A DNA stretch of 64,000 bases from Bradyrhizobiaceae bacterium (GCA_020544565.1 CP078014.1:3226016-3290015), one strand, 5' to 3'; shown: positions 8,304-18,780, counted from the stretch's first letter. The notes: generated by a model not told the origin, from the letters alone. Translations and numbers: made by a program.

Positions 8304-9716
8304 ATGGCCAAAGCGACCACCCTGTACGACAAGATCTGGAACGATCACCTGGTTGACGAGCAGCCCGACGGCACCTGCCTTCTCTACATCGACCGGCATC
8401 TCGTCCACGAGGTCACGTCGCCGCAAGCCTTCGAGGGGCTGCGCACCACCGGCCGCAAGGTGCGCGCACCCAGCAAGACGCTGGCCGTGGTCGATCACAA
8501 CGTGCCGACCACCGACCGCTCCAAGCCCAATCCCGATGCGGAAAGCGCCGAGCAGATCGCCGCGCTGGCCGAGAACGCCCGCGAATTCGGCGTGCAGTAT
8601 TTCAACGAATTCGACAAGCGTCAGGGCATCGTCCACGTCATCGGCCCGGAGCAGGGCTTCACCCTGCCCGGCACCACCATCGTGTGCGGCGACAGCCACA
8701 CCTCGACCCACGGCGCATTCGGCGCGCTGGCGCATGGCATCGGCACCTCGGAGGTGGAGCATGTGCTCGCCACCCAGACGCTGATCCAGAAGAAGGCCAA
8801 GAACATGCGCGCGGTGGTCGACGGCAAGCTGCCGGACGGCGTCACCGCCAAGGATATTATCTTGGCCATCATCGGCGAGATCGGCACCGCGGGCGGCACC
8901 GGCTACGTGCTCGAATACGCCGGCGAGGCGATCCGCTCGCTGACCATGGAAGGCCGCATGACGGTCTGCAACATGTCGATCGAAGGCGGCGCCCGCGCCG
9001 GCCTCGTCGCCCCCGACGAGAAAGCCTATGAATTCCTCAAGGGCCGGCCGATGGCCCCGACCGGCGAGGCGTGGGAGAAGGCGATCCGCTACTGGGACAC
9101 GCTGCGCAGCGACGACGGCGCGCATTTCGATCATGAAATCCGCCTCGACGCCGCCAAGCTGCCGCCGATCGTCACCTGGGGCACCTCGCCCGAGGACGTG
9201 ATCTCGGTGACCGGCTTCGTGCCCGATCCGGCGAAAATCGCCGACGAGGCCAAGCGCCTCTCCAAGCAGCGCGCCCTCGACTACATGGGCCTGATCGCGG
9301 GCACGAAGATCACCGACATCAAGCTCGACCGCGTCTTCATCGGCTCCTGCACCAACGGCCGCATCGAGGATCTGCGCGCCGCCGCCGCGGTGGCCGCCGG
9401 CCACACCGTCAACGCCAACGTCAATGCCATGATCGTGCCGGGCTCCGGCCTCGTGAAGGAGCAGGCGGAGGCCGAAGGGCTCGACAAGATCTTCATCAAG
9501 GCGGGCTTCGAGTGGCGCGAACCGGGCTGCTCGATGTGCCTCGCCATGAATCCGGACAAGCTTGCGCCGGAGGAGCGCTGCGCCTCGACCTCGAACCGCA
9601 ATTTCGAGGGCCGCCAAGGCTTCAAGGGCCGCACCCATCTGGTGTCGCCGGCCATGGCCGCCGCCGCCGCCATCGCCGGGCATTTCGTCGATATCCGCGA
9701 CTGGCGCGCCGCCTGA
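8304..9716 (+). CDS. leuC: 3-isopropylmalate dehydratase large subunit LeuC
   Basis: LeuC with LeuD isomerises 2-isopropylmalate to 3-isopropylmalate in leucine synthesis. The 470-residue protein carries the aconitase-family [4Fe-4S] ligands Cys349 (FIGSCTNGR) and Cys409/Cys412 (GCSMC), plus [10 protein letters not shown] and [16 protein letters not shown]. leuD is about 1 kb downstream, separated by two unrelated small genes, so the two subunits are not adjacent. The start at 8304 gives the family N-terminus [11 protein letters not shown]. Confidence 0.98.
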   Translation: MAKATTLYDKIWNDHLVDEQPDGTCLLYIDRHLVHEVTSPQAFEGLRTTGRKVRAPSKTLAVVDHNVPTTDRSKPNPDAESAEQIAALAENAREFGVQYFNEFDKRQGIVHVIGPEQGFTLPGTTIVCGDSHTSTHGAFGALAHGIGTSEVEHVLATQTLIQKKAKNMRAVVDGKLPDGVTAKDIILAIIGEIGTAGGTGYVLEYAGEAIRSLTMEGRMTVCNMSIEGGARAGLVAPDEKAYEFLKGRPMAPTGEAWEKAIRYWDTLRSDDGAHFDHEIRLDAAKLPPIVTWGTSPEDVISVTGFVPDPAKIADEAKRLSKQRALDYMGLIAGTKITDIKLDRVFIGSCTNGRIEDLRAAAAVAAGHTVNANVNAMIVPGSGLVKEQAEAEGLDKIFIKAGFEWREPGCSMCLAMNPDKLAPEERCASTSNRNFEGRQGFKGRTHLVSPAMAAAAAIAGHFVDIRDWRAA

Positions 9717-9744
9717 TCCGGACGCCTTCTGCTCCATCCAAATA

Positions 9745-9774
9745 AAAACAGGCGCTCGCAGGAGCGCCTGTTTT
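9745..9774. terminator. Bidirectional intrinsic terminator after leuC
   Basis: A 13-bp stem AAAACAGGCGCTC/GAGCGCCTGTTTT (9745-9757 with 9762-9774) has A-rich and T-rich flanks, so it can serve leuC on the plus strand and the small convergent gene on the minus strand. Confidence 0.85.
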
Positions 9775-9791
9775 GCTGAGGTTTCGCGAAA

Positions 9792-10115
9792 TCAGCCGCG
9801 CCAGTAGCAATGCATCCGCGGCACGATCACCGTGCCGCTGGGGCGATGCTCCTGCTCGTAATGGGCGTTGCACACCCGCACCGAATTCGGGCCCGGCCCG
9901 GCGGAGCCGCCATAGACCCGAACCCGGTGCGGCGCGCGGTGCAGCACCTTGCGGCTCTGCGCCGAGAATTCCTGCGCGCTCAGTCCATGCGGCTTGCCGG
10001 CGACAACGGCAGCCATAGCCGGCGGCGCGGCTTCGGCCCGCGCCGCGCCGGCACCGGCCGGAACGATCGCGCCGGCGAGAAGAAACAAGGTGGCGAAAAA
10101 TCCGGCCCGCATCAT
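9792..10115 (-). CDS. Small secreted protein of unknown function
   Basis: A 107-residue protein not recognised by family. It has a strong Sec signal peptide (residues 2-28, MRAGFFATLFLLAGAIVPAG then AGAARAEA) and a mature part with two cysteines (in RVCNAHYEQEH and PRMHCYWRG) that could form one disulfide. The mature part is basic with many His/Arg residues. It shares a terminator with leuC and is not part of the leucine pathway by any visible feature. The double ATG at 10110-10115 fits the signal peptide; longer readings lack one. Confidence 0.7.
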   Translation of the reverse strand: MMRAGFFATLFLLAGAIVPAGAGAARAEAAPPAMAAVVAGKPHGLSAQEFSAQSRKVLHRAPHRVRVYGGSAGPGPNSVRVCNAHYEQEHRPSGTVIVPRMHCYWRG

Positions 10116-10257
10116 GCGGCGACGTCCCTGTCTGACTGCGATGGCGGCACCGTCTCCGATCAAGGCTCCCGCGTCAACAGCCCGCAGGGACAGGTCGCCG
10201 CGGGACTTCGACGGCGCGGTCTCTTCCCCCGGCGCGCGCCGCGTTCTAAACAAGGCT

Positions 10258-10656
10258 ATGTGGTCGAGCGCAAAATCCCCCACCCTCGCCGAGATCGAAA
10301 TCCTCGCCCGCGACGCCTTCGCGCGGCTGCCGGGACACTTCCGCAGGCTGTGCGACGATCTCGTCATCCAGGTCGATGATTTTCCCACCGACGAGGTGCT
10401 GGAGGAGATGCGGGCGGAGACCGAATTCGACCTGCTCGGCCTGTTCCAGGGGGTCGGGCTGCCGTTCCGCTCCAGCGGCGACATCGCGCCGATGCCGAAC
10501 ATGATCTGGCTCTATCGCCGCCCGATCCTCGATTACTGGGCCGAGCACGACGAAACCCTGGGCCACATCGTCACCCACGTGCTGGTGCATGAGATCGGTC
10601 ACCATTTCGGCCTGGACGACGACGACATCGACGACATCGAGGCCAGCGTCGTCTGA
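10258..10656 (+). CDS. Small metallopeptidase-family (MPN-independent zincin-like) protein
   Basis: A 132-residue protein with the zinc motif [11 protein letters not shown] (residues 111-121), preceded by an acidic stretch and VLVHE context, as in the bacterial 'metallopeptidase family' (DUF1025, zincin-like, one per genome). His111, His115 and a downstream acidic residue are the likely ligands. Peptidase activity is implied by the motif; the substrate is unknown. AAGG lies 5 nt before the ATG at 10258. It sits between leuC and leuD, possibly within one transcriptional unit with leuD (118 bp gap). Confidence 0.85.
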   Translation: MWSSAKSPTLAEIEILARDAFARLPGHFRRLCDDLVIQVDDFPTDEVLEEMRAETEFDLLGLFQGVGLPFRSSGDIAPMPNMIWLYRRPILDYWAEHDETLGHIVTHVLVHEIGHHFGLDDDDIDDIEASVV

Positions 10657-10774
10657 AGCCCTGAGGGCTGGAATTTGCATCGATTTGGCCTTTGCGGCCC
10701 CTGCCAATCGCGATAAGAACCAGTCTAAAGCGGGCGCAGGCCCGAGACCGGCTCACTCTCATCCGGAATCATCG

Positions 10775-11380
10775 ATGGACAAGTTCACGACACTCGAAGG
10801 CGTCGCGGCGCCGCTGAAGATCATCAATGTCGATACCGACATGATCATCCCGAAGCAGTACCTCAAGACCATCAAGCGCACCGGTCTCGGCAAGGGACTG
10901 TTCTCGGAGCAGCGCTACAACGACGACGGCAGCGAGAACCCGGACTTCGTCCTCAACAAGCCGTCGTACCGCCACGCCAGGATTCTGGTCGCCGGCGACA
11001 ATTTCGGCTGCGGCTCCTCGCGCGAGCATGCGCCGTGGGCGCTGGGAGATTTCGGCATCCGCTGCGTCATCTCGACGTCGTTCGGCGACATCTTCTACAA
11101 CAACTGCTTCAAGAACGGCATCCTGCCGATCCGCGTCACCCACGAGGAACTCGACAAGCTGTTCGACGACGCCGAGCGCGGCGCCAACGCCACGCTGACC
11201 ATCGATCTCGAGAAGCAGGAAATCCGCGGTCCCGACGGCGGCGCGATCAAGTTCGAGATCGATCCGTTCCGCAAGCACTGCATGATCAACGGCCTCGACG
11301 ACATCGGCCTGACGATGCAGAAGAGCAAGTCCATCGACGTCTTCGAGGCGAAGGAAAAGACCGAGCGGCCCTGGCTGTAG
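10775..11380 (+). CDS. leuD: 3-isopropylmalate dehydratase small subunit LeuD
   Basis: The swivelling domain subunit that completes the LeuC active site. The 201-residue protein has the family N-terminus [22 protein letters not shown], the [17 protein letters not shown] motif and the [17 protein letters not shown]-terminal segment. Length is normal. The following gap has only half a family A repeat. Confidence 0.98.
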   Translation: MDKFTTLEGVAAPLKIINVDTDMIIPKQYLKTIKRTGLGKGLFSEQRYNDDGSENPDFVLNKPSYRHARILVAGDNFGCGSSREHAPWALGDFGIRCVISTSFGDIFYNNCFKNGILPIRVTHEELDKLFDDAERGANATLTIDLEKQEIRGPDGGAIKFEIDPFRKHCMINGLDDIGLTMQKSKSIDVFEAKEKTERPWL

Positions 11381-11396
11381 GACCCGCACGCCAAAG

Positions 11397-11433
11397 CTCG
11401 ATTGCTTCGGAGCTTGCGCTCCGCGCACTGACG
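11397..11433. repeat. Family A half copy after leuD
   Basis: Only the right arm is visible (CTCGATTGCTTCGGAGC...CACTGACGG) with divergence from the full copies. It looks like a decayed remnant. Confidence 0.6.
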
Positions 11434-11477
11434 GAAAGTGGGGCGTCAACAGCAATCCGGTCTGATCGACAAATGCT

Positions 11478-12359
11478 TTAGCCGCGCTTCAGCGCCGCGA
11501 TCGCATCGGCGATCGCGATGGTGCGCCGGGCCATTTCGGCATGCAGCCGCTCGACCATCTGGCCATCGAGCCGCACCACGCCCTTGTCGGCGTTCTCCGG
11601 CAGATCGAACGCGTCGATGATCCGGCGGGCGCGGGCGATCTCGTCGGCCGGCGGGGTATAGGCTGCATTGGCAGCATCGATCTGGCCCGGATGGATCAAC
11701 GTCTTACCGTCGAATCCCATGTCGCGGCCCTGCGCGCATTCCCGGGAAAAACCCGCGACGTCGTCGATGTCGTTATAGGGGCCATCGAGAATATCGAGAC
11801 CGTAGGCCCGCGCCGCCACGATGCAGTGGGCGAACAGCGGCAGCATCGCCGCCCGCCCCGGCAGCATGCGCATCCGCGTCTCGCGCGCGATATCGTTGGG
11901 GCCGATGACGAAACCCGCGAGCCGGCGGTCGCCGTCGCGGGCCGTGGCCGCGATCTGCTGCGCCGACAGCACGCCGAGCGGCGTCTCGATCATCGCCCAC
12001 AGGGCGATGGCGGGATCGGCCTGCAGCGCCCGCAGACGCTCCTCGGCGACGCGCACGTCGGCAGGCGCGGACATCTTCGGAATCAGAATGCCGTCCGGGC
12101 GCGCCTTCGCCGCCATGGCGATATCGTCGCCCCACCATGGCGTCTCGAGATTGTTGATGCGGATGATGATCTCGCGGTTGCCGAAACCGCCCGCGGCCAC
12201 CGCCTGCGCGATCTGGTCGCGCGCCAGCGCCTTGGCCTCCGGCGCGACCGAATCCTCCAGATCGAGGATGACCCCGTCGGCAGGCAGGTTTCGCGCCTTG
12301 TCCAACGCCCGCGCATTGGAGCCCGGCATGAACAGGACACTGCGGCGCGGACGGATCAT
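11478..12359 (-). CDS. HpcH/HpaI-family CoA ester lyase (CitE-like)
   Basis: A 293-residue TIM-barrel protein of the CitE/malyl-CoA lyase-like family: RRSVLFMPGSNARALDKA at the start, DLEDSVAP (33-40, metal-binding acidic pair), IIIRINN, WAMIETPLGV and GFDGKTLIHPGQI near the C-terminus. Members cleave or form CoA thioesters such as malyl- or citramalyl-CoA; the actual substrate cannot be read from sequence. The start at 12359 fits the family N-terminus; the upstream open frame is the divergent gap with carbonic anhydrase. Confidence 0.88.
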   Translation of the reverse strand: MIRPRRSVLFMPGSNARALDKARNLPADGVILDLEDSVAPEAKALARDQIAQAVAAGGFGNREIIIRINNLETPWWGDDIAMAAKARPDGILIPKMSAPADVRVAEERLRALQADPAIALWAMIETPLGVLSAQQIAATARDGDRRLAGFVIGPNDIARETRMRMLPGRAAMLPLFAHCIVAARAYGLDILDGPYNDIDDVAGFSRECAQGRDMGFDGKTLIHPGQIDAANAAYTPPADEIARARRIIDAFDLPENADKGVVRLDGQMVERLHAEMARRTIAIADAIAALKRG

Positions 12360-12469
12360 GGCGGGGGTTCCATCGGAAACCCGGTCAGTAGCACGTTGCC
12401 TGCGTCCCCGAAAGACTTGTTCGGAAAACCCGTCTGGGTTAGCCAACCGGCAGAACTTGCGAGGCTCCC

Positions 12470-13123
12470 ATGTCACCTTTTCCGGAACGCCTGCTCACCG
12501 GCTACCAGTCCTTCGTCGCCCATCGCCTGCCGACCGAACAGTCGCGCTACCGCGAGCTGTCGCAGCAGGGACAGTCTCCCGAGGTCATGGTGATCGGCTG
12601 TTGCGATTCCCGGGTCTCCCCGGAAGTGATCTTCGACGCCGGACCGGGCGAACTGTTCGTGATCCGCAACGTCGCCAATCTGGTCCCGCCCTATCAGCCC
12701 GACGAGAACGCGCACGGCGTCTCCGCCGCGCTGGAATACGCGATCCAGGTTCTGCAGGTGCAACACATCGTCGTGCTGGGGCATGCCCAGTGCGGCGGCA
12801 TCCGCGCCTTCGTCGGCGACAGCGAGCCGCTGTCACCGGGCGATTTCATCGGCAAGTGGATGTCGATGTTCGTCAAGCCGGGCGAGAAGGTCGCGCGGCG
12901 CGACCACGAAACCATGCAGCAGTTCGTGACGCGGATCGAAAAGGCGGCGGTGCTGCGCAGCCTTGAAAATCTGATGACGTTTCCATTCGTGAAGAACCGC
13001 GTCGAGAGCGGCGAGACGCGACTGCATGGCGCCTATTTCGGCGTCGCCGAAGGCTCACTGTCCATCGTCGATCAGACCACGCACGAATTCAGCCGCGTCT
13101 ATCACAGCTCGCTCGCGTCCTGA
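12470..13123 (+). CDS. Beta-class carbonic anhydrase
   Basis: Interconverts CO2 and bicarbonate in the cytosol. The 217-residue protein shows the zinc ligands Cys45, His105 and Cys108 (CCDSRVSPE and LGHAQCGGI) and the Asp46/Arg48 dyad. It is divergent from the CoA ester lyase and convergent with asd. A role in supplying bicarbonate to carboxylases is general for the family. Confidence 0.95.
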   Translation: MSPFPERLLTGYQSFVAHRLPTEQSRYRELSQQGQSPEVMVIGCCDSRVSPEVIFDAGPGELFVIRNVANLVPPYQPDENAHGVSAALEYAIQVLQVQHIVVLGHAQCGGIRAFVGDSEPLSPGDFIGKWMSMFVKPGEKVARRDHETMQQFVTRIEKAAVLRSLENLMTFPFVKNRVESGETRLHGAYFGVAEGSLSIVDQTTHEFSRVYHSSLAS

Positions 13124-13164
13124 GGCGACGACAGGGCGGCCTCCGATCGCCGCGATCCGAAGCA

Positions 13165-13196
13165 CAAAAAAAATGCCCGCGGCGAGCGCGGGCATT
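13165..13196 (-). terminator. Intrinsic terminator for asd
   Basis: Stem AATGCCCGC/GCGGGCATT (13172-13180 with 13188-13196). On the minus strand it is followed by an eight-base T run (the A run at 13166-13173 on the plus strand), 27 bp past the asd stop. Confidence 0.8.
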
Positions 13197-13222
13197 CGAA
13201 TCACGCGTGACAGCGCGGAGAA

Positions 13223-14257
13223 CTACGCGGCCTTTTTCTTCGGCTGCAGCAGCTTGCGGTTGACGAGGCACTCGGCGATCTGCACCGCGTTGAGCGCCGC
13301 GCCCTTGCGCAGATTGTCCGAAACGCACCAGAAGGCGAGCCCGTTCTCCACCGTCGCGTCCTCGCGGATGCGGCTGATATAGGTCGCGTCCTCGCCGGCG
13401 CACTCATACGGCGTGGCGTAGCCGCCCGGCTCGTGCTTGTCGATGACGAGCAGGCCCGGCGCCCGGCGCAGAATCTCGCGGGCCTCGTCCGGCGTCATCG
13501 GCTTCTCGAACTCGACATTCACCGCTTCCGAATGGCCGATGAACACCGGCACGCGCACGCAGGTGGCGGTGAGCTGGATCTTGGGGTCGAGAATCTTCTT
13601 GGTCTCGGCCATCATCTTCCACTCTTCCTTCGTGTAGCCATCCTCCATGAACACATCGATCTGGGGAATGACATTGAAGGCGATGCGCTTCGGGAATTTC
13701 TTATTCACGATGTCGCTGTTGGTGTAGACGGCCTTGGTCTGCGAGAACAGTTCGTCCATCGCATCCTTGCCGGCGCCGGACACCGACTGATAGGTCGAAA
13801 CCACGACACGCTTGATCTTCGCAGCGTCGTGCAGCGGCTTCAGCGCAACGACGAGCTGGGCCGTCGAGCAGTTCGGGTTGGCGATGATGTTGCGCTTGGT
13901 GAAGCCTGCGACCGCGTCGGCGTTCACTTCCGGCACGATCAGCGGCACATCCGCATCCATCCGCCACGCCGACGAGTTGTCGATCACCACCGCGCCGGCG
14001 GCGCCGATCTTCGGCGACCATTCCTTCGACACCGAGCCGCCCGCCGACATCAGGCAGATATCGACGTCGCTGAAATCGTAATGCTCGAGCGCTTTGACTT
14101 TGAGGGTGCGGTCGCCAAAAGAGACTTCCGTGCCGACGCTGCGGCGCGACGCCAGCGCCACCACCTCGTCGGCGGGGAAGCTGCGCTCGTTGAGAATGTT
14201 GAGCATTTCCCGGCCCACATTGCCGGTCGCGCCCACACAGGCAACCTTGTAACCCAT
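13223..14257 (-). CDS. asd: Aspartate-semialdehyde dehydrogenase
   Basis: Reduces aspartyl phosphate to aspartate semialdehyde, the branch to lysine/DAP, threonine and methionine. The 344-residue protein has the Rossmann start GYKVACVGATGNVGREML, the catalytic Cys130 in NPNCSTAQLV, and the C-terminal AFWCVSDNLRKGAALNAVQIAE. GGAGAG lies 6 nt upstream of the ATG at 14255-14257. The terminal KKK-AA tail is usual for this group. Confidence 0.97.
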   Translation of the reverse strand: MGYKVACVGATGNVGREMLNILNERSFPADEVVALASRRSVGTEVSFGDRTLKVKALEHYDFSDVDICLMSAGGSVSKEWSPKIGAAGAVVIDNSSAWRMDADVPLIVPEVNADAVAGFTKRNIIANPNCSTAQLVVALKPLHDAAKIKRVVVSTYQSVSGAGKDAMDELFSQTKAVYTNSDIVNKKFPKRIAFNVIPQIDVFMEDGYTKEEWKMMAETKKILDPKIQLTATCVRVPVFIGHSEAVNVEFEKPMTPDEAREILRRAPGLLVIDKHEPGGYATPYECAGEDATYISRIREDATVENGLAFWCVSDNLRKGAALNAVQIAECLVNRKLLQPKKKAA

Positions 14258-14670
14258 CGTTGACTCTCCGAAGAAAAATGCTTCGCCTCCGCGCATCGCG
14301 GAAAGGGAAGAGCGAGCGCTTCTATGCGAAAAACCGCCCAAATACAACGCACAAGCAGTGCGGGGCAGGGCTGACGTCAGGGCGGAGGCAGGAATGACCC
14401 ATCTTCGCCATGCGCCCCCCTCCGGCCCCGCACCGGAAACCGAGCCATGATGACGTTCGCCACTCCCGCCCGACCCGAGCCCGTCGCCTCCTCCGGTCCC
14501 GATCCGGCATTGCGCAGCTTCACCGGACCATCCGCCGCGCTCGCCGTGGGCGTCAGGCCTCGCGCCGTGCCGCACGATCGATTTACCCGGTTTTACAGAG
14601 GCTTGCAGACGTTCTTGCCACACCGGGCACTCGACCAATCATCCCAGCCTCCGGACGGTGGAACCCGCTG
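14258..14670. other. Gap between divergent asd and a membrane protein gene
   Basis: This 413-bp gap must hold the asd promoter and probably one for the gene to the right. I see no convincing gene, repeat copy or clear sigma-70 box pair in it. Short open frames have no family features. Confidence 0.4.
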
Positions 14671-15408
14671 ATGTCGCCTGAACCGAGCCATCTTTCGACC
14701 GCAGGCTTCTACGCCGGCAAGGCGGTACGGATGTCCTTCTACATCGCCGGCACCGTGGTGTTCGCGGTGGTGGCCATCGCGGTGCTGCGCGTCTCGAGCT
14801 TCTTCGGCCAGCCTTCGAGCGTCAGCACACGCACCTCGTTCCAGATCAATACGCCGAAGCTGACGCGCACGGCCGCGGCCGCAAGCACCTCGCGATTCAA
14901 CGCCGGCTGGCAGGAAATCGTCCAACACGGCCAAGTCTACGATCGCGACACCGACTTCACCCTGGTGGTGACCATGCCGGCCCATCCGGGCGTGCCGCAG
15001 GTGCACGACTACAGCTCGGAAATGGCGAGCCTGCGGCCGCTCATCCGCTCCACCTTCATGGGCGCGACCACCTATTACGATCTGGAAACGCGCTTCGGCC
15101 CAGTCCGCGCGGCGAATTTCCAGATCAACGCCGACGGCCGGATCAAGCTATGCGTGTCCTATCTCAGCCGGTTCGACACCAATGCGCTGCGCTATAAGGG
15201 CTGGCTGTGCGAAGCCGATGGCGCGCGGCCGAATCTCACCGCACTGGCCTGCATCCTCGACCGCATCACGCTGAAGAACCCGCTGCCGACGACCGCCGCG
15301 CAGAGCTTCTTCGACGACAGGGCCGCCCGCCCCGCACGCTGCAGCGCCGAGCCGGTGTCCCAGACCACCGACACGCGGCGGCCGCGGCCTCCCCGGCGAT
15401 TCTATTAG
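14671..15408 (+). CDS. Single-span membrane protein of unknown function
   Basis: Not recognised. The 245-residue protein has one hydrophobic segment (about residues 22-44, SFYIAGTVVFAVVAIAVLRV) after a short N-terminus, then a soluble domain that is probably periplasmic. The domain includes RDTDFTLVVTMPAHPG, a YYDLETRFGPVRAANFQIN stretch and four cysteines, then a Pro/Arg-rich tail. The mid-domain suggests a compact beta-rich fold. Start at 14671 is chosen because it places the hydrophobic segment near the N-terminus; a longer in-frame reading begins in low-complexity DNA. Confidence 0.7.
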   Translation: MSPEPSHLSTAGFYAGKAVRMSFYIAGTVVFAVVAIAVLRVSSFFGQPSSVSTRTSFQINTPKLTRTAAAASTSRFNAGWQEIVQHGQVYDRDTDFTLVVTMPAHPGVPQVHDYSSEMASLRPLIRSTFMGATTYYDLETRFGPVRAANFQINADGRIKLCVSYLSRFDTNALRYKGWLCEADGARPNLTALACILDRITLKNPLPTTAAQSFFDDRAARPARCSAEPVSQTTDTRRPRPPRRFY

Positions 15409-15578
15409 CGGCTGCCTTCGCCGCCGCTATGGAAGGGCGGTTTCCGAAGCCTATATTGGAATTGCGAGATTTCGATCATACGGCACACGATAGGTTGCGA
15501 CTGTGGCCCATTGGTCCTTGTGGCGGCCGGCGGGATGCAGGTATGGTGCGACGCAATTGGGAATTCCACGAGGATAGT

Positions 15579-15953
15579 ATGGCTGTGACCTATTCAGGCG
15601 CGAAAACACTGGCGATCCTGCTTGCGACGGCGGCGGTTGCGGCGATCACCCTCGGCGCCCCCGAAGCCAGCGCCGCGACCCGCCGGCAGGCCCCGACCAG
15701 CCAGACCTACGACGGCGCGCCGCGCAAGCCGGAAAACCGCGTCTATCAGCGCGGCCGTACCCGCGTCTACGTCACCCGGCGGTCCTGGCTCGATGCCGGC
15801 ACCGAGGTGCTCCCTGGCGAACGCAAGTTCACCGACTACGCTTTCCCGCCTGGCTACAACTACGGCAGGACCATCGACCCGCGCTATATCAACCGCGCGC
15901 CGCTGGGCGACCGGTGGGACACCGGCATTCCGACCCCGTTTCCGCTCTACTGA
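15579..15953 (+). CDS. Small secreted protein, Tyr/Arg-rich
   Basis: A 124-residue protein of unknown function with a Sec signal peptide (residues 8-33, cleavage near EASAA) and a mature region rich in Tyr, Arg and Pro (RVYQRGRTRVYVTRRSW, FPPGYNYGRTIDPRYINR). Such small secreted proteins are common in Bradyrhizobium relatives. GAGGA lies about 6 nt before the ATG at 15579; a start 12 codons upstream would place charged residues before the signal peptide. Confidence 0.75.
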   Translation: MAVTYSGAKTLAILLATAAVAAITLGAPEASAATRRQAPTSQTYDGAPRKPENRVYQRGRTRVYVTRRSWLDAGTEVLPGERKFTDYAFPPGYNYGRTIDPRYINRAPLGDRWDTGIPTPFPLY

Positions 15954-16001
15954 GGCGCAAACGGCCCGGATTTCCGGCTAAGCTATTGAACATCCGCAAT
16001 A

Positions 16002-16029
16002 AAAAGGCCCGGCGCGAGCCGGGCCTTTT
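16002..16029. terminator. Bidirectional intrinsic terminator
   Basis: An 11-bp stem AAAAGGCCCGG/CCGGGCCTTTT (16002-16012 with 16019-16029) lies between the small secreted protein gene and convergent leuB. Confidence 0.85.
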
Positions 16030-16090
16030 GCATGGGCGAAACGATAGGACGAAACGGTGACGGACTTCGCCGCAAAGGGCGAAATCGTGA

Positions 16091-17203
16091 CTACGCCGAC
16101 AGCGCGTCGAGCTCGGCGACGATGGCCTCACCCATCTGCGCGGTGGAGACGATGGTCGCCCCCTCCGACTTGAGGTCGGCGGTGCGCAGGCCCCTGGCCA
16201 GCACCGCGGCGATGGCGGCGTCGATCAGGTCGGCCTCCTTCTGCAGGTCGAAGGAATAGCGTAGCGCCATCACGAACGATGCGATCATCGCGATCGGGTT
16301 GGCCATGCCCTTGCCGGCGATGTCCGGCGCCGAGCCGTGCACCGGCTCGTACAGCGCCTTGCGCTTGCCGGTCTTGGCATCGGCCTCGCCGAGCGAAGCG
16401 GACGGCAGCATGCCGAGCGAGCCGGTCAGCATCGCGGCGATGTCGGAGAGCAGGTCGCCGAACAGGTTGTCGGTGACGATGACGTCGAACTGCTTCGGCC
16501 AGCGCACGAGCTGCATGCCGCCGGCGTCGGCGAGCTGATGTTCCAGCGTGACGTCCTTGTATTCGCGCGCATGCACCTGGGTGACGACTTCCTTCCACAA
16601 CACGCCGCTCTTCATGACGTTGTGCTTTTCCATCGACGTCATCTTGTTGCGGCGTTTGCGGGCGAGGTCGAAGGCGACGCGGGCGATGCGCTCGATCTCG
16701 TAGGTGTCGTAGACCTGGGTGTCGACCGCGCGCTTCTGGCCGTTGCCGAGATCGGTGATGGTCTTGGGCTCGCCGAAATAAACGCCGCCGGTGAGTTCGC
16801 GCACGATCATGATGTCGAGCCCCTCCACCACCTCCTTCTTGAGGCTGGAGGATTCGGCGAGCGCCGGATAGCAGATCGCCGGACGCAGGTTGGCGAACAG
16901 CGCCATATCCTTGCGCAGGCGCAGCAGGCCAGCCTCGGGCCGGGCCTCGTAGGGCACGTCCGCCCATTTCGGTCCGCCGACCGCGCCGAAGATCACCGCA
17001 TCCACGGCCTGCGCCCGCGCCATGGTGGCGTCGGTGATCGCGACCTTGTCGGCATCGTAGCTCGCGCCGCCGACCAGACCTTCCTCGGTCTCGAACGAGG
17101 CGACGCCGCGCGTGTTGAGCCAGCCGATGATGCGCTTCACCTCGGCCATCACCTCGGGGCCGATGCCGTCGCCGGGAAGAAGCAGCAGCTTGTTGGTCGC
17201 CAT
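16091..17203 (-). CDS. leuB: 3-isopropylmalate dehydrogenase LeuB
   Basis: Oxidative decarboxylation of 3-isopropylmalate, the step after LeuCD. The 370-residue protein has the family start [27 protein letters not shown], the [20 protein letters not shown] helix, [14 protein letters not shown] and the NAD-site [14 protein letters not shown]. The gene is about 5 kb from leuD on the opposite strand, so the pathway is clustered but split among transcripts. Confidence 0.98.
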   Translation of the reverse strand: MATNKLLLLPGDGIGPEVMAEVKRIIGWLNTRGVASFETEEGLVGGASYDADKVAITDATMARAQAVDAVIFGAVGGPKWADVPYEARPEAGLLRLRKDMALFANLRPAICYPALAESSSLKKEVVEGLDIMIVRELTGGVYFGEPKTITDLGNGQKRAVDTQVYDTYEIERIARVAFDLARKRRNKMTSMEKHNVMKSGVLWKEVVTQVHAREYKDVTLEHQLADAGGMQLVRWPKQFDVIVTDNLFGDLLSDIAAMLTGSLGMLPSASLGEADAKTGKRKALYEPVHGSAPDIAGKGMANPIAMIASFVMALRYSFDLQKEADLIDAAIAAVLARGLRTADLKSEGATIVSTAQMGEAIVAELDALSA

Positions 17204-17230
17204 AGTTTTCGTTCCTTGTGATCGAACCGC

Positions 17231-17319
17231 ATCATGGCCGGGCTTGTCCCGCCCATCCACGCCCAGCTGCAAAATCTCAGAAAGGCGGGGATGCCCGCGA
17301 CCAGCGCGGGCATGACGAA
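17231..17319. repeat. Family D-like palindrome upstream of leuB
   Basis: Left arm CATGGCCGGGCTTGTCCCG and right arm GCGCGGGCATGACG frame a CCATCCACGCC segment, as in the other family D copies. It lies just before the leuB start on the minus strand and so may be in its 5' untranslated region. Confidence 0.7.
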
Positions 17320-17416
17320 AGGTAGGGAATTTGCGCCGACTTGCTAAAACGCCGATGCGCGCTTGGCAAGCCAGTCCTGCCGCCGCCTGAATGGCCAGGC
17401 GGGCGCAAACCTGCCA

Positions 17417-18640
17417 ATGTGCCGCGCCAGCCGGAGCCTTCCCTTGCCGCCGCCCGAACCCGCCGCCGCCCCCTCATACGCGCATCCGATCCGCATGATC
17501 CTGATCCTGGCGCTGGCGCCTGCGATCGGGCTCGGCATCGGCCGCTTCGCCTATTCGCTGGTGCTGCCGGACATGCGCGACAGCCTGGGCTGGAGCTATT
17601 CCACCGCCGGCTTCATGAACACGGTCAACGCCGCGGGCTACATGATCGGCGCGCTCGGCGCCGCCGCCGTGGTGCGGCGGACCGGCCTGTTCCGCGCCAC
17701 CTGGCTCGGCACGCTGGTCTGCATCATCTCGCTGGCGATCTGCGCCCTGTCAGGCCACGTCGTCGTGTTCTCGCTGGGGCGGCTGCTGTCGGGCGTCGCC
17801 GCGGCGGTGGCCTTCGTCGGCGGCGGTGCGCTGGCGGCGACCATCGCGCAAGCCTATCCGGCGCGCGCCGCGCTGCTGCTGGGCCTGTTCTACACCGGCC
17901 CCGGCACCGGGCTGATCGTCTCCGGCCTTGCCGCGCCGTTCCTGCTCGCCGGCTTCGGCACCGGCTCGTGGTGGATCGTGTGGCTGGCACTGACCGCGAT
18001 CTCGGCGCTGATGGCCGTGCCGCTGCTGATGTATCCGGCGGCGGCCCCGGCGCAGGACGCCGCGCGCGACGCGACAACCGCGACAGTGCGGCTGCGGCCG
18101 ATCCTGCCGTTCCTCGCCGGCTATTTCCTGTTCGGCGCGGGCTACATCGCCTACATGACTTTCATGATCGCCTATGTGCGCGACGCCGGCGGCGGCGCTG
18201 TGGCGCAGAGCGCATTCTGGTGCCTGATCGGGCTCAGCGCCTACACCTCGCCATGGGTGTGGCGGTCGCTGATCGCGCGCGGACAGAGCGGCCTGTCATG
18301 CGCAATCCTGATCAGCGTCACCATGCTCGGCACCGGACTGGCGCTGCTCGGCACCGCACCGTGGCTGTTCGCGGCCTCCGCCTTCGTGTTCGGCACGGCG
18401 TTCTTCGCGGTGGTCACGGCGACCACGGCGTTCGCGCGCTTCAACTATCCGCCGGCGGCGTGGCCGAAGGCGATCGGCATCATGACCATCACCTTCAGCC
18501 TGGGCCAGACGCTGGGGCCGTTCGTCACCGGCGCGATCACCGACTATACCGGAAGCCTCACCTCGGCGCTCAACGTTTCCACCGCGGCGCTGGCGCTCGG
18601 CGCGCTGTGCTGCGCCTTTCAGCGGCCGGTGAAGGGATGA
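17417..18640 (+). CDS. YbfB/YjiJ-family MFS transporter
   Basis: A roughly 407-residue inner-membrane protein with 12 predicted hydrophobic helices. [18 protein letters not shown] in helix 1 and the [17 protein letters not shown] segment at the start of the second half are typical of the YbfB/YjiJ branch of the major facilitator superfamily. Substrate unknown. The start is uncertain: ATGs at 17363, 17417 and 17495 are in frame; 17495 would start directly in helix 1, so the one upstream of it is listed. Confidence 0.85.
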   Translation: MCRASRSLPLPPPEPAAAPSYAHPIRMILILALAPAIGLGIGRFAYSLVLPDMRDSLGWSYSTAGFMNTVNAAGYMIGALGAAAVVRRTGLFRATWLGTLVCIISLAICALSGHVVVFSLGRLLSGVAAAVAFVGGGALAATIAQAYPARAALLLGLFYTGPGTGLIVSGLAAPFLLAGFGTGSWWIVWLALTAISALMAVPLLMYPAAAPAQDAARDATTATVRLRPILPFLAGYFLFGAGYIAYMTFMIAYVRDAGGGAVAQSAFWCLIGLSAYTSPWVWRSLIARGQSGLSCAILISVTMLGTGLALLGTAPWLFAASAFVFGTAFFAVVTATTAFARFNYPPAAWPKAIGIMTITFSLGQTLGPFVTGAITDYTGSLTSALNVSTAALALGALCCAFQRPVKG

Positions 18641-18650
18641 CACGTCATGG

Positions 18651-18769
18651 CGTCATTCCGGACAGGCCGCGCAAAGCGCGGGTTGATCCGGAATCTCGCA
18701 AAGATCAGCTCGTCGCTTCTGGATTCCGGGTTCGCTCGCAAGCGCTCGCGCCCCGGAATGACGATGTGA
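18651..18769. repeat. Family B inverted repeat
   Basis: Ends CGTCATTCCGGA and CCCGGAATGACGATGTGA, with inner GATCCGGAATCTCGC and GATTCCGGGTTCGC segments. Two other copies are at 20616-20723 and 39981-40083. Confidence 0.85.
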
Positions 18770-18780
18770 GTCGACAAAGG